Notes under the pieces: generated by a model
Databases searched by the model: none
Told to the model about the DNA's origin: nothing
Seen by the model: the letters and a program-made list of their open reading frames with translations, nothing else
Assembly (NCBI GenBank): GCA_002236755.2
Contig: NBZP02000006.1
Span: 437,326-501,325, forward strand
Origin: Dothistroma septosporum
Lineage: Eukaryota > Ascomycota > Dothideomycetes > Mycosphaerellales > Mycosphaerellaceae
Length of the DNA stretch: 64,000 nucleotides
Reading direction: 5' to 3'
Program-made: the position numbers and the translations under genes
Shown here: one piece after another, positions 1-10,177 of the stretch
Layout of the letters: each line of letters begins with the position of its first letter
How positions within the stretch are numbered: the stretch's first letter is position 1

Positions 1-207
1 TGATTTGCCAGGTCCGCGAATGTCGGAGCCGACAGGACATGCGCTGCAAGGAAGGAGGCGGCGAGCACGCGAATACAGACATCAGGTACGATGACGGACA
101 ACCATGGCAGGCAGAACGGACGGCAGCAACGACAACACTTCTTCTCCAGAAGCCAGCACGGGTGCCAACAATCTAATGAAAAAGAGTGCACAAGGTGCAA
201 AGTGTCT

Positions 208-338
208 GGAGAAGGTGGGAATCGAACACCACATCTCTGAGTTAAATGGTACTGGCTTAAAGAATGCCACCTGTCGCATATCAAAAAGAATGATGATAGC
301 TAGGGCCCCACAAAATCCTGCCGTTGGACGACCTCTCC
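208..338 (-). pseudogene. Degenerate intron-bearing tRNA-like copy 1
   Basis: On the minus strand the segment has a 7-bp acceptor stem (GGAGAGG with CTTCTCC, one G-U), a D-arm-like GTCCAACGGCAGGAT and a T-arm-like block containing GTTCGATTCCCAC. The anticodon stem does not pair, and the T stem carries an extra T (GTGGTGTTCGA where GTGGGTTCGA is expected). About 65 nt of extra sequence sits where a tRNA intron would be, and it resembles the extra sequence in the second copy at 386-518. I read it as a decayed tRNA gene or tRNA-derived element. The amino acid identity cannot be assigned. Confidence 0.4.
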
Positions 339-385
339 GAAAGAAAGAGTGCTGCAAGCAGCGGTGTGTGCCATTGAAGGCGACT

Positions 386-518
386 GGTGAAGGTGGGAGT
401 CGAACACCACATCTCGTGAGTTGAATGGTACTGGCGGATGATTGCCACCCTTCGCATGTCAAAAGAATGACGACAGCTAGGGGCCCCTCACGTGTCCTGA
501 CCGTTGGACGACCTCTCC
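386..518 (-). tRNA. tRNA-like gene copy 2 with long intron (identity uncertain, possibly pseudo)
   Basis: Read on the minus strand this copy keeps an acceptor stem with one mismatch, a perfect 4-bp D stem (GTCC/GGAC), and a perfect 5-bp anticodon stem (CGTGA/TCACG) flanking about 68 nt of loop plus intron. The T-arm-like GTGGTGTTCGACTCCCAC has the same one-base insertion as copy 1. The D-arm string GTCCAACGGTCAGGAC resembles fungal tRNA-Glu D arms. No U33 is present at the expected place, so a working anticodon cannot be named. Two copies with the same T-arm insertion and related introns argue for tandem duplication. It could be an odd tRNA, a pseudogene or a tRNA-derived SINE remnant. Confidence 0.35.
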
Positions 519-2705
519 TGTATTGAAGTTGAACTTGTGAAGGTAAAATGTCAGTGTGGGCTAGGGTAGGAAGGTACTCACAGAGGATGTTGATGAAAGA
601 AGAAGGATTAGAAAACGGGGAGAGATGTAGGGTTTTATGCTCGTCCGCGGTGACTCATTTTGCGAAAGACAGCTGGCATGACAGCTGGCCTGAAGTGAGA
701 CCATAGCATCAAGAGCAATGTCGCTGACCAGCTTGGTTCTAAGGAATTCAAAGTTTCATGCAAAGAGGCTGTGCAGAGCTCGGCTTACCGAATGCTCGGA
801 CCGTAAGTCGGTACCCTCCTTGCCATGGCCGCACGATAGGTGGCTCCGATCCGCCGAAGACTCAGTAATGCAAGGCCTCGTCAATCACCGTGATTGTCCG
901 GGAAGAAGGGTTGTGCTTCGGGGCCTCAGACCTGGAAGGTGGATGCGACCGGCAATCGCCGCTTCACGCGTTGTATCTGGACTGCTGCCTTTTCATGCGA
1001 TCCCGAGGACTTCGATATTTGTGGTTGGTGAGGACCATTCGCGGCCATCGCGGTCATTCTCAAGTGCTTGGAGGTTGGAAGGCGAAAGACAGATGTAGCG
1101 ATATCCGACGGACGTCGTTGGCTGCATGTTTCACCAAAGATGACATGATCATGGTGTAAGACGACTTGGCGGGACGCTCGATACTCATCGCCCATGCTAG
1201 ACCCACTTCCGATGATGACTAGGAAGCATATCAGTGCCTCGTTCTGGTCGGGGCCAGCCTCCAGGACAGGAAGCACCATTTGCTTTAGAAGCTTTGACTG
1301 TGACTTGCTTGCTACGCAAATTAGCAGTCGGGTGTTGTGTAACAGTAAGAGCACATCGCAAGTATGAGCATCACACGACGCTTATCGAGTGCCCAAAGTC
1401 TTCACACGCTTCACCACCTTGTTCCCAACAAGCGACGCGTACAGTCTATAGTGACGAGACCTGTTCAGCATCTTTCACGTTGAGCTTCCAGTCGCGGTTG
1501 TGATGGCTGGTAGTCCACAGTGCGACCGGTCATTGCCGGAGCTGTACAGCAGCGCGTGAGGCTCGTGGTCAGTGCGAAGAAGCACAAGTCCCCGCATTGC
1601 CAAAGTCGCTTTCTGTAGATGAGCTTATCGCTGCAAAGGTCAGCCCAAGCTCGCCGAGGGCAGACGATATCACACATGTTGCGAGCGCGAACATGAAGAC
1701 GGCGCCGAAAGGGCCTTCTCGAGACTCGTCAAAACATTGTACTAACACCCCCGCGTGACCGGCCGTTGTCGCCTATCCGTGTGCGGATGAATGGCGAGCT
1801 ATGTGGTCATTCGCGAACCAGAGGATGATCGAGACCAGCAGCACTCTTGCATTTGTTCCCGGCGTTGGAGTAGGAAATGTGAGTCGGCGACGCGACTGGG
1901 CTGAAGAGCATCGTACGTCTATCGCGTAATGATGTCTGCCGAGGCGTGCGTGAAGGGTTGATGAGCATGCTGCATATTGAACCTTCTTGTGATCGCGATT
2001 GATGGTGTGTTTGTGTTGGTGATGGACAGGAAGAACGAGGAGGGGAAGCAGGGCGAGTGATGCGCGCTGCGTGTACTATACCACATACAGATCAGTGTAC
2101 ATTAGTCATTCACTCATCCATCCTGGCTCGTTCTGCTTCCACGTCTTCGCGACCTCGTATCGCAGGCGACATGTCTCCGCGCATGTATGCCATCACTGCA
2201 TCGTACCTCCGCGTCTGACTCGTACCTCGTAGCTACGCCTTTCCAGGCCATCCAGATTTGTGCCATCAACCCGGGCACGTGGCCGGATAGAGCGAACGTA
2301 TTGCCACGAGCCGGTGCTTGAGGCAGAGAATGCCATAGATTCCGAGGTGTTGGGACGTCGCAAAGCCCAAGCCGTTGGTGCTGACAATTGCATGTGATCT
2401 ATCTAGTCTCGCAGCGATCCTGCCTCATCTGGGCCAGCAGTATCGACTCGGAGTCATGACGACGGACATGTCCCGTTACCGTGGCCTTGGAACGCAGCCG
2501 GTGCAGCCGGCGGCAACACTGTCGTTGCCTCCAGGTGATATCACGACGAGCATGCAGGTGCATTGTTCTCTTTGCGCGTTGAGAAGGATAATGCTCAGCT
2601 GCCTACATGTAGCCTACGCTCCGTGCTACCACTAATATCTCATCGTCTCCAAGCATCCACCTCATTTGAGGGGGCCTTCATCTCTTCGACGAGGACCTCG
2701 ACATA
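519..2705. other. Gene-poor stretch, no supported gene
   Basis: Several ORFs of 60-140 codons exist on both strands (for example 718-1098 plus and 926-1354 minus). None has a recognisable domain, they overlap one another, and none shows splice-linked continuation. I see no repeat array or RNA gene here. The last part, about 2640-2705, is the likely promoter and leader of the gene starting at 2706. Confidence 0.5.
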
Positions 2706-3547
2706 ATGCCTTCAGATCCCAGGTCGGGGCTGACGAAGAGTTTACGCAAATTGCGATCACTACGAAGCATCAAACAGAAACACGAATCCGCTGCGTCTTT
2801 CAATCCTCAGCCAAATTGCCGTCTTTTACAGCTCCCTGCGGAACTCAGGAACTCGATTTACGAATGTGCCCTCGCCAGTGATCTCGACCCCGAAGAGCGC
2901 ATAGATCTTCACACCTTGCGCCTACCACCATTAGCCTACACCTGCCGACAAATGCTGTTCGAGACGCCATGGGTCTACTTTTCCTGCAACCGATTCACAC
3001 TACCCCTTCGGGAGACTGAACATGCCCGAATTCCGAAACTGCTGGAACCGGTGGCTAGCGGTACAATGGCAATCCTGAAGAGACATGGCGTGGAGAACAT
3101 CCCCATCAAAGATGCGCGAATCGAGAAACAGTAAGCTCTCGACACACCCCCAACCGACCTCGAGCTGACACTACCAGACAACCCATCTGCGGCCGTCTCC
3201 GCAAAAGCACCACAATCCACCTGACCTCCTTCCAGACCTCGCCCCCCTGTATTATCTCCACCGACAACGTCTGGACGAGCTGGCGCCCCAAACTCGAAAG
3301 CTGGAAATTGCGCGACGAAGAGCGAGGCCCGACTGTCGAGGAGGTGATCGCCGTGGGCCAGTACATGCACAGGGCCTGTAGACGTGTCTGGCTCAATCCG
3401 GCGGTGTTTTTGTACGTGAATCTGGTGTATAGGGACGTGAGGAAGTTGAACAAGTGGAGGGCGGAGGGGAGTGTGCCGAGCAAGATGCCGGTGAAAGCGT
3501 ATGATCATTTGCAGAAGATCAAGGCGAGGATGGACAGGAGGTCTTGA
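2706..3547 (+). CDS. LPAELRN-motif protein (F-box-like / 2EXR-like family), 264 aa
   Basis: Two exons, 2706-3130 and 3178-3547. The 47-nt intron has a GTAAGC donor, a GCTGACA branch region and a CTACCAG acceptor. Splicing rejoins the frame exactly and yields about 264 aa. The start of the recognisable domain is at residues ~39-55 with LLQLPAELRNSIYECAL, the signature of a large family of fungal F-box-like proteins. After it come an LPPLAYTCRQM segment and a charged, helical C-terminus. The family is expanded in Dothideomycetes and its biochemical role is mostly unknown; substrate adaptor functions are only inferred. Three relatives or remnants occur in this window, at 27.2-28.4, 42.5-43.3 and 47.2-47.7 kb. 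The N-terminus is basic and serine-rich. Confidence 0.75.
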
Positions 3548-3813
3548 GGAAGAGTGTGGGGTAGTGGAATTGTTACCTCAGGTGAGATATCTTCGATGAT
3601 GACCTGAGATCTTGGGGTCGCTGGCTGTCTGCTCGGTAGAATCTAGACGACCACTGACCAAGCGAATGAAGCATGTGAATACCCCTTTCCCCTGTGCCTA
3701 CTTGCACCGGAAATGAATTATTTACCTTCGCAACTGACCCGCCCCTTCCCTCTGCTCATCCCACCGCACGAGCTTCGACACCACCATCACACATCCCATC
3801 GCCAGCTACGACA

Positions 3814-4188
3814 ATGTCAAGCACATGAAGTAGCGTGGATAAAGTCTATAGCGTGGAAGAGAAGTCCATCACTGCCAGCATCAGCGCGATCAGACTCGAG
3901 CAGCACAATCCCACAGAGAGGAAGGAAGCGGCGGCTAAGTGGGCAGAGCGCGAAAAGACATGATTTGAGGTGACTCATGGAGGCAAGGAACATACGGTTG
4001 TGGTTAGGCACTTTGCGCTTGAGGGGAGTGACCTAAGGTATGTGAGCGTTGGAGGATATGATGAAGGAGGAGCAAATGTGCAGGTAGTGCTACCCTTCGC
4101 AGAGACTCGAGGATTGGACGGTAGCAATAGAGGTACCCGATGGTTGAGCGCTTGTATGGGCTGCTGGGCGTACTGCGCTGCGCTGTGA
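3814..4188 (+). pseudogene. Small gene interrupted by two in-frame TGA codons
   Basis: An ATG at 3814 sits in a typical fungal context (CGACAATGTC) after a CA-rich leader and opens a frame that runs to a TGA at 4186-4188. It contains two internal stops, TGA at 3826-3828 and TGA at 3961-3963. The segments between the stops read like ordinary protein: a charged helix with VYSVEEKSITASISAIRLEQ at the front, and HGGKEHTVVVRHFALEG followed by a glycine-rich VSVGGYDEGG stretch. No intron with good signals removes either stop. Both TGA codons could derive from CGA by a C-to-T change. I do not recognise the family. It could alternatively be two short spliced exons that I failed to resolve. Confidence 0.45.
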
Positions 4189-4381
4189 GGCGAGCGAGCT
4201 ACTCGATGAGCACGTGCCGTGGAATTCACAAGCGAGTGAATGAACTCTCAAGCTACGACACGTCAGCGCGGTACCGACGTATCATCACTCTTCTCGTTCT
4301 CAATCTCTGCTTTTGCTTCTTTTCATTCTGACAGCATCATCTGTACGACCACCATTTGTCCGCCATACCACAACATCAACC

Positions 4382-4591
4382 ATGACTCGCAACATCTTCC
4401 CGGTCCTCGAATGCCCCAGCCCTCCCTGCGACGACCTCTGCGCCCACGGTCGAGACACGATTGAGAAGTGGGTGCGCTACAGGGACGAAATCTTTGCCAT
4501 TGCCATTAGAGAGGAAGGCTGGAGAGAAAGATACGGAGTGGCGAGAGTAGATCTTATGGTGGATGAGACGAGGGCTTTGTTGAAGTGTTGA
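4382..4591 (+). CDS. Small hypothetical protein, 69 aa
   Basis: The ATG at 4382 follows a pyrimidine/CA-rich leader (ACATCAACCATGAC). The 69-residue product is dense in charged residues and tryptophan. It carries a cysteine-containing front (VLECPSPPCDDLC, residues 8-20) and a predicted helical middle with IEKWVRYRDEIFAIAIREE. It has no signal peptide or membrane segment. It lies between two disrupted frames, so it may be the only intact member of this stretch. The family is not recognised. The composition looks coding, but the short length keeps confidence moderate. Confidence 0.45.
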   Translation: MTRNIFPVLECPSPPCDDLCAHGRDTIEKWVRYRDEIFAIAIREEGWRERYGVARVDLMVDETRALLKC

Positions 4592-4733
4592 AGGATGGGA
4601 ATGATAAGATGTTGGCGTATGCGGTTGATCTTGTGAAGTAGAAATGAGGACCATAGATATGAAGATAGGGGAAGCGAAAAGTCAAACGTGAGGCGATTAA
4701 AGTGGGAGATGACGCTGCGGCAGTGGAATCATC

Positions 4734-5714
4734 CTAGTTATCTAGATCGTCGACTGAGAATCTCCTGATATTCTTCTTCGGCCTCTCGGCATCATCCTCG
4801 CCCTCTGAGACTGCAGCTGGGATATTTGCCATCTCGTGGTGCGGTTCACCGAGGTGTCGCCTGACGACCGCTGTTCTGCCCTGCGTCCAAGCTCTTGACA
4901 CTTCATAGTTCCTCCATCAATCTCTAGGATACTGCACATCTTCCGACCCGGCCAAGGTGAATTGCTCAGTAAGCTGAGGAAGCCACATCGGGCGCTGATC
5001 TCCCCAGTGCCAGTTTGCTCGACCCTTCGAGCAGAGTCGTGGACAACGATGATGGTGATGGATGAGCTGCGCGGAAGGAGACGTCGAAATTTGTGACAGA
5101 TCCTCAACGATGATGTCAGAGTCTGGGTGATGAGACTCGTCCCATGAACCAGGCATTCGTGGTTGCGATGCGAAGCGAAGAGGAATTTAAGAGTGGTCAG
5201 AGCAATGCGGACAGTCTGCTTGTCGTACTTCGTAGATGACATTCTCGAAGCTGATGTGTTGTGGCACGACTGACTCAGCGCTTACGATTGACTCTTGGTC
5301 TGCCGGACTGTGCACATGCTCAGGGCTCCGAACGATGTGTGGGCTCTGCATTTGGCTTTGTGCTGCTGTCGCAACTCTGCTAAGATCATCTTCGTCGGAC
5401 CTATCGCGATTGAAGCAGAGAAGAACACTCGCCATGGATGGATTCCGACTCAGGCTAGTGTTTGCTTGCGGCGCGAAGCCCCCCGGGATGTATCGACCCA
5501 GGGCTCCACGGCGCTCTCGGTCGTGAGTTGCGCGCCTCGTTACCGGTACAGGCGCAGAGACAGGTCGTGACAGCGATTCTTCCTCGAAGCCATCGTTGCC
5601 TACAGAGAGAAACTGAAGCCTCTCTTGAACCTCTCGCAATTGCGCGCGGCATTGTCGAGCTGAAGGACTGTTCTCTTGGAACGTGCCTCGCCTTGATCCA
5701 ACAGGCGAATCCAT
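4734..5714 (-). pseudogene. Hypothetical gene interrupted by TAA and TGA in one frame
   Basis: On the minus strand the frame from ATG 5714 to TAG 4734-4736 spans 327 codons and is broken only by TAA at 5187-5189 and TGA at 4917-4919. All three pieces lie in the same frame and look coding. The front has ARQCRAQLREVQERLQFLSV (coil-like) and HIVRSPEHVHSPADQES. The middle has DESHHPDSDIIVEDLSQIST. The tail is acidic/basic and ends with NIRRFSVDDLDN. CAA-to-TAA and CGA-to-TGA would explain both stops. The intron candidates I tried either shift the frame or lack good sites. A second minus-strand frame (5242-4742) is also open for 166 codons but is poorer in composition. The family is not recognised. 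Confidence 0.5.
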
Positions 5715-5923
5715 TGTATGTGTCTTTTCAACGATCCACAGGCCGAGTCGAGGGTCTTTGACATGGTGTAGCAAAAGCGGTGGCCGACTTAGTCAACCAG
5801 ATAGATGATGTTCGCTAAGGCGCACAGACTGTTGCCTTTTACAGGCAGGCACGAATCCTCATGGACACTGCTTGTCGATGGCCGGGCGATGTACCATGAA
5901 GTATCGCCACACACTCGCGTTAC

Positions 5924-7861
5924 CTATCGAGGTCTTTGCATCAGAAGTTGCCGCCTTTCTTCGGCTTCTCGTATGACATCAGCACAGAGCCGTAGACTCG
6001 GCGCCAAATGAGCCAGTCTCTCAGACTCCAACACCACATCAGAAATCACAGCATCAATCTGCTGCTTCGGAGGTAAGAGACTGCTCAAGACGGGCGACAA
6101 AGTTGTGCCCATCAGCAGGAGAGTCTGGCTGGTGATCGAGAGCGCGCCCTGCCACAGATAAGGCAAGTGTCCAGCGTGATGGGCCATAACGTTCTGGAGC
6201 TGCCGCACGCAGGATTCTAGGCACTTCTCACAAGCTGCTTGAACGCCAACCTCGTGCGCGAGGCCCTCATCTTGCAGGACTGCCAGTATGTACGGGCGGA
6301 AGATGATGGTGCGGCAAGCGAAGTAGCGCAATCGCAGTACTGTCTGGACTTGATCGCGGGCCGGTATTCGCTCGCGTGGAAAGCGGATCGAAGGTGGCAG
6401 GCTCTCATACCACTGAGCAAGCTGGAAGTCAAGCTCTGCCACAATCGGCTCAAGTGAGGCAATTGAGTTGCGCTTGTGCGAATACAGAACGTGGGAGACG
6501 CGGTTGAGCAGACGACGTAGTGCGATCTCGGCCAAGAAGTACCACAGCTCATCATTACCAGGCAGCTCGTCCGAGCCAGCCACTGTGGCGTCGTAAGGAA
6601 AACTTCGAGGCAGTCGCATGCTTTCCTCAAACTGAACAATACCAGAATGTGGAAGGTCGAGCTCGGCTAGAAGATCAGATTCAATCATGAGCGCATTCCA
6701 GTAGACTCGCTCGCTGAGCTCTTTGACTTGTGGTGCAATAGTGCTTGGCGCTGAGAGCAGGAGCTGCAGCTTCATTGACGCATTGCAAAGCATGTTCCAG
6801 GCTTCGAGTGGTCGCACTATGTATAGCAGATATGCTGCTGCTAGGATGTGGCACTGGGTGGACTGGACATCGTTGCGAATCATTAGTCCGGGGAGAACAG
6901 TCCAAGCTGCACTGAAGTATTCAAGGCCAGGAATGGCTTCACCTTCAGCCAAACGTGAGACGCTTTGACCAGTATGCGCCGCCTGACCAAGAGCAAGTAC
7001 AAGCAGCACCACACAAGCTTCTGCGCCAGACTGGAAGCCAGCTGCTGATGCCGTACGATAGTAGCTATGCCACGAGTAAGGACTTACGCAAGCATACCAC
7101 ACATTGACTTTCTCGAAGAATGCTTTGGTGTATTTGTGTACGTCGTCGTCTAGGTCGAGTTGATACGGTGGATGTAGCTGCAGTGGCGGACGTGCCATTT
7201 CCAACTGCAACAGGACCTGCGGATCGCATTGTTTGGAGACGAGATCTCTGATGATCGGCCATTGCAGGAGGTGAAGAGCTGGCGTTGTATGAGCCTTTGG
7301 CATAGTCGATATGTTCGTGGCCAAGGTTGCACCGATCCCTGTCATGGGTACGGCAACGACAGAGGCAGTCATGCGCTTCGTGTGAGCGTCGGCATTTGAC
7401 GCAGTGTTGCTGGTGGCCGGCGATATCGGACCGCCGAAACCTGATCGAGAGGTTGGAGATTGCAGCAAGCCTGATTGCAAGAGACCCTCGATGTGCGCCA
7501 ATCGCTCCAAAATCAACTTGTCTCCAGCATCCAATTTGATTCCAGGCTCGCGATACACACAGTCGGCGCTAAGCTCGGCGCACAGCTTGCACTTGGGCCG
7601 ACCTCCATCACAACGAGACTTGCGACTGCGGCAGACTTCGCAGGCGATTACAGCCCTGCGCCGTGGATAGTCCAAAGGGTCACCAGCATTTTGCATGTCG
7701 AAAGTGTGACTGTCCTGAACTGGCGTCTCACTGATCGACGGTCGACTCATTGACGATCTTGCTCTCTTGGGGGCGGGTCTGCCGTCTTTGTCTTCGTATT
7801 GCTGGAGCTGCGCCAGCATGGCAACATTATCGAGTGCTGTGCGAGAATCAACATTGTCCAT
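5924..7861 (-). CDS. Zn(II)2Cys6 transcription factor with fungal-specific TF domain, 645 aa
   Basis: The first ATG of the frame is at 7861, and the frame is open without introns to 5924. Cysteines at residues 74, 77, 84, 91, 94 and 101 fit CX2CX6CX6CX2CX6C exactly (ACEVCRSRKSRCDGG then CKLC). A short linker follows with KLILERLAHIEGLLQ, a likely dimerisation coil. The long helical middle region includes VLLVLALGQAAHTGQ and the basic RYFACRTIIFRPYIL block near the C-terminus, typical of fungal-specific TF domains. It should bind CGG-type sites as a dimer in the nucleus; its targets are unknown. It is divergent with DBP3 but probably functionally unrelated to it. A GTAAGT string inside the frame near 7080 is read through. 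Confidence 0.9.
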   Translation of the reverse strand: MDNVDSRTALDNVAMLAQLQQYEDKDGRPAPKRARSSMSRPSISETPVQDSHTFDMQNAGDPLDYPRRRAVIACEVCRSRKSRCDGGRPKCKLCAELSADCVYREPGIKLDAGDKLILERLAHIEGLLQSGLLQSPTSRSGFGGPISPATSNTASNADAHTKRMTASVVAVPMTGIGATLATNISTMPKAHTTPALHLLQWPIIRDLVSKQCDPQVLLQLEMARPPLQLHPPYQLDLDDDVHKYTKAFFEKVNVWYACVSPYSWHSYYRTASAAGFQSGAEACVVLLVLALGQAAHTGQSVSRLAEGEAIPGLEYFSAAWTVLPGLMIRNDVQSTQCHILAAAYLLYIVRPLEAWNMLCNASMKLQLLLSAPSTIAPQVKELSERVYWNALMIESDLLAELDLPHSGIVQFEESMRLPRSFPYDATVAGSDELPGNDELWYFLAEIALRRLLNRVSHVLYSHKRNSIASLEPIVAELDFQLAQWYESLPPSIRFPRERIPARDQVQTVLRLRYFACRTIIFRPYILAVLQDEGLAHEVGVQAACEKCLESCVRQLQNVMAHHAGHLPYLWQGALSITSQTLLLMGTTLSPVLSSLLPPKQQIDAVISDVVLESERLAHLAPSLRLCADVIREAEERRQLLMQRPR

Positions 7862-8278
7862 ACTGGTCAATTCGCTCCCTAGATCTTCGACGATTCAGCC
7901 ATGTGTATGCAAGCAAGGAATACCACTTCTCCGCGGGCTGCTGAATTGTCTAGTGTCAAGCCCTATGGACGCGGCTCCGGGCGTAATGCAGGAGCGGGCC
8001 GTGGACAGCGCGCAAAGCTGACCTCCATTTGCACTGCAAACGGAGTCTCACTGAACGAGTCGTAAGACTTTGTAAGGTACAAGTAGGTGCGCTGCGAAGC
8101 GGACAGAAAGGAAGAAGCAGGAGTGAGCTCGTATAGTGCTCGGATTCTCGGCAGGTCCCTCGGTCCGCTTTTAGCCGCTGAATTTCACCTTTGACTCTAT
8201 CTGGTCGGGGCTTGGCGATCCGAGATAACTTTTCTCTGGCCGCCGTGTTCACGGAGTCCTGCACATACAAATATCGCT
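7862..8278. promoter_or_regulatory. Divergent promoter between the Zn2Cys6 gene and DBP3
   Basis: This 417-bp segment separates two start codons that point away from each other. It must hold both leaders and core promoters. I see no clear TATA box or repeated operator, and I report it only from gene layout. Confidence 0.6.
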
Positions 8279-10101
8279 ATGGCAAAACGCTCGAGGGAAG
8301 AGGCAGATACCGTTGCTGATGTCTCTGAGACTAGCAGCAAGAAGCTGAAGAAGGAGAAGAAGGAGAAGAAGGAGAAGAAAGAGAAGAAAGAGGAGAAGGC
8401 AAAGCGCGCAGCAGTACAGGATTCGGCCCTCGTTGCAGCAGGAGCAACTGACGGCGATGTCGCTTCCGCGCACAAGGCTGAACTATCCAAAGAGGAGCGC
8501 AAGGCATTGAAGCGCGCCAAGAAAGAGGCACTGAAGGCTGCCGAAGCGCACGAGGCAGTAGAAGAAATTGCAGAGGCAGGGGGCGATGACGAGGCGGCGG
8601 CAAAGGCAGAGAAGAAGGCCAAGAAGCGGGTAGAGAAAGCTGTGAAAAAGGCTGCGAAAGCCGTCGATGCTGTTGAACGAAGCGACGAGATTGAGGGTGC
8701 GGCGCATGAGGATGCCGAGCATCTCAGTGGAGTGGGCAAGCCAGAGGCCGACGCATACTACAAGGAGAAGCACATTGCGATTGAGGATCCTCTCAAGCAG
8801 ACCGTCGGACCTATATTGTCGTTTCACAGCCTTCCATTCGACGACACGAGACGCAAAGCTTATTTTGCGGACTTCAGCCAACCAACACCCATCCAGGCAG
8901 CGTCATGGCCATACCTGTTCAATGGAAGAGATATGATTGGTGTCGCCGAGACTGGTTCCGGCAAGACGTATGCATTTGGTGTGCCTTGCATCAATCGTCT
9001 CAAGAAGGACAGGAAGATCCAGGTCTGCATCGTCAGCCCAACAAGAGAGCTTGCGCTGCAGATCCAAGAGCAGATGACCAAGCTTGCAACACCACGAGGC
9101 CTGAAAGCTGTGTGTGTATACGGTGGCATGAGCAAGGACGATCAGCGACACCAACTGAAGGGCTGCCATATCGTTGTTGCGACGCCTGGTCGTCTGAATG
9201 ACTTCATCGGAGACGGCACAATCGATTTGTCGAATGTGAACTACCTCGTACTCGACGAGGCCGATCGCATGCTGGATACAGGATTCGAGCAGGATATCAG
9301 GAAGATTATCCAGGCAGCTGCAGATGGCAAAGACAGACAGACACTCATGTTCACAGCCACATGGCCCGAATCGGTGCGCAAGCTCGCATCGGAATTCTTG
9401 CGGGATCCAGTCAGGCTGATGATCGGCGAAAACGCCTCTGGTGAGCTCCGCGCGAACGAGCGCATCGTACAAGAAGTCGAAGTGATTGAGGAGTTCGACA
9501 AGCAGAATCGCTTGTTCCAGCTGCTGAAGCAATACCAGTCTGGCAAGAACAGGACAGATCGTATTCTGGTATTTTGTTTGTACAAGAAGGAAGCAACTCG
9601 AATTGAAGAGTTTATTCGCAGGAAGGGCTTTCCGGTCGCAGGCATCCACGGTGATCTCAGCCAGGAGAAGCGCATGGCCAGTCTGGCAGAGTTCAAGAGC
9701 GGCAAGGTCCCTTGTCTTGTAGCCACAGATGTTGCTGCACGTGGTCTGGACATTCCAGCGGTCAAGGTCGTGATCAACGTGACCTTCCCACTGACTGTGG
9801 AAGATTATGTGCACAGAATCGGAAGGTATGAACACATGACACTCGAACAGTGGGACTCGTGCTGACATATCGCAGAACTGGACGAGCAGGCCAAGACGGT
9901 CGCGCCATCACCCTCTTCACCCAAAACGAGAAAGGGCTCGCAGGAGCACTGATCAACGTGTTGAAGAAAGCGAATCAGCCAGTGCCAGAAGAACTGATGA
10001 AGTTCGGAACGACAGTCAAGAAGAAGGGCCATGATGCCTACGGCGCATTCTACAAGGATGCAGGCGACGCCAAGCAGGCGACCAAGATTACGTTCGACTG
10101 A
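8279..10101 (+). CDS. DBP3: ATP-dependent RNA helicase DBP3 (DEAD-box), 590 aa
   Basis: Exons 8279-9825 and 9876-10101. The 50-nt intron (GTATGA donor, GTGCTGACAT branch, CGCAG acceptor) splits the codon for the second arginine of HRIGRTGRAG. The N-terminus is a Lys/Glu repeat tail (KKEKKEKK, about residues 22-42) plus further basic coils. The helicase core follows: a Q-motif region with PTPIQAASWP, motif I AETGSGKT at 223-230, SPTRELA, TPGR, LDEAD at 325-329, FTATWP in place of SAT, and RGLDIP. The linker PILSFHSLPF before the core is characteristic of Dbp3. The protein acts in the nucleolus in 60S ribosome maturation (27S pre-rRNA processing in yeast). The length fits the family. Confidence 0.95.
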
Positions 10102-10177
10102 TAGATGATAGAAGCTATTTACAGCAGCACTTCGTTAAGATCAAGATGGACAAAAGACTTCATATATGCGTAACATC

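Noticed and set aside
718..1354. Overlapping ORFs of 126 and 142 codons on opposite strands
   Set aside because: No domain, no good start context, and composition does not favour either strand.
3826..3963. Selenocysteine insertion at the two in-frame TGA codons
   Set aside because: Ascomycetes like this one are not known to have selenocysteine machinery, so C-to-T decay is far simpler.
8197..8739. 180-codon antisense ORF rich in Phe, Ser and Ala
   Set aside because: It is the reverse reading of the Lys/Glu repeat tail of DBP3.
8903..9868. 321-codon ORF antisense to DBP3
   Set aside because: It mirrors the conserved helicase core on the other strand; its length comes from codon bias of DBP3 and it has no domain.
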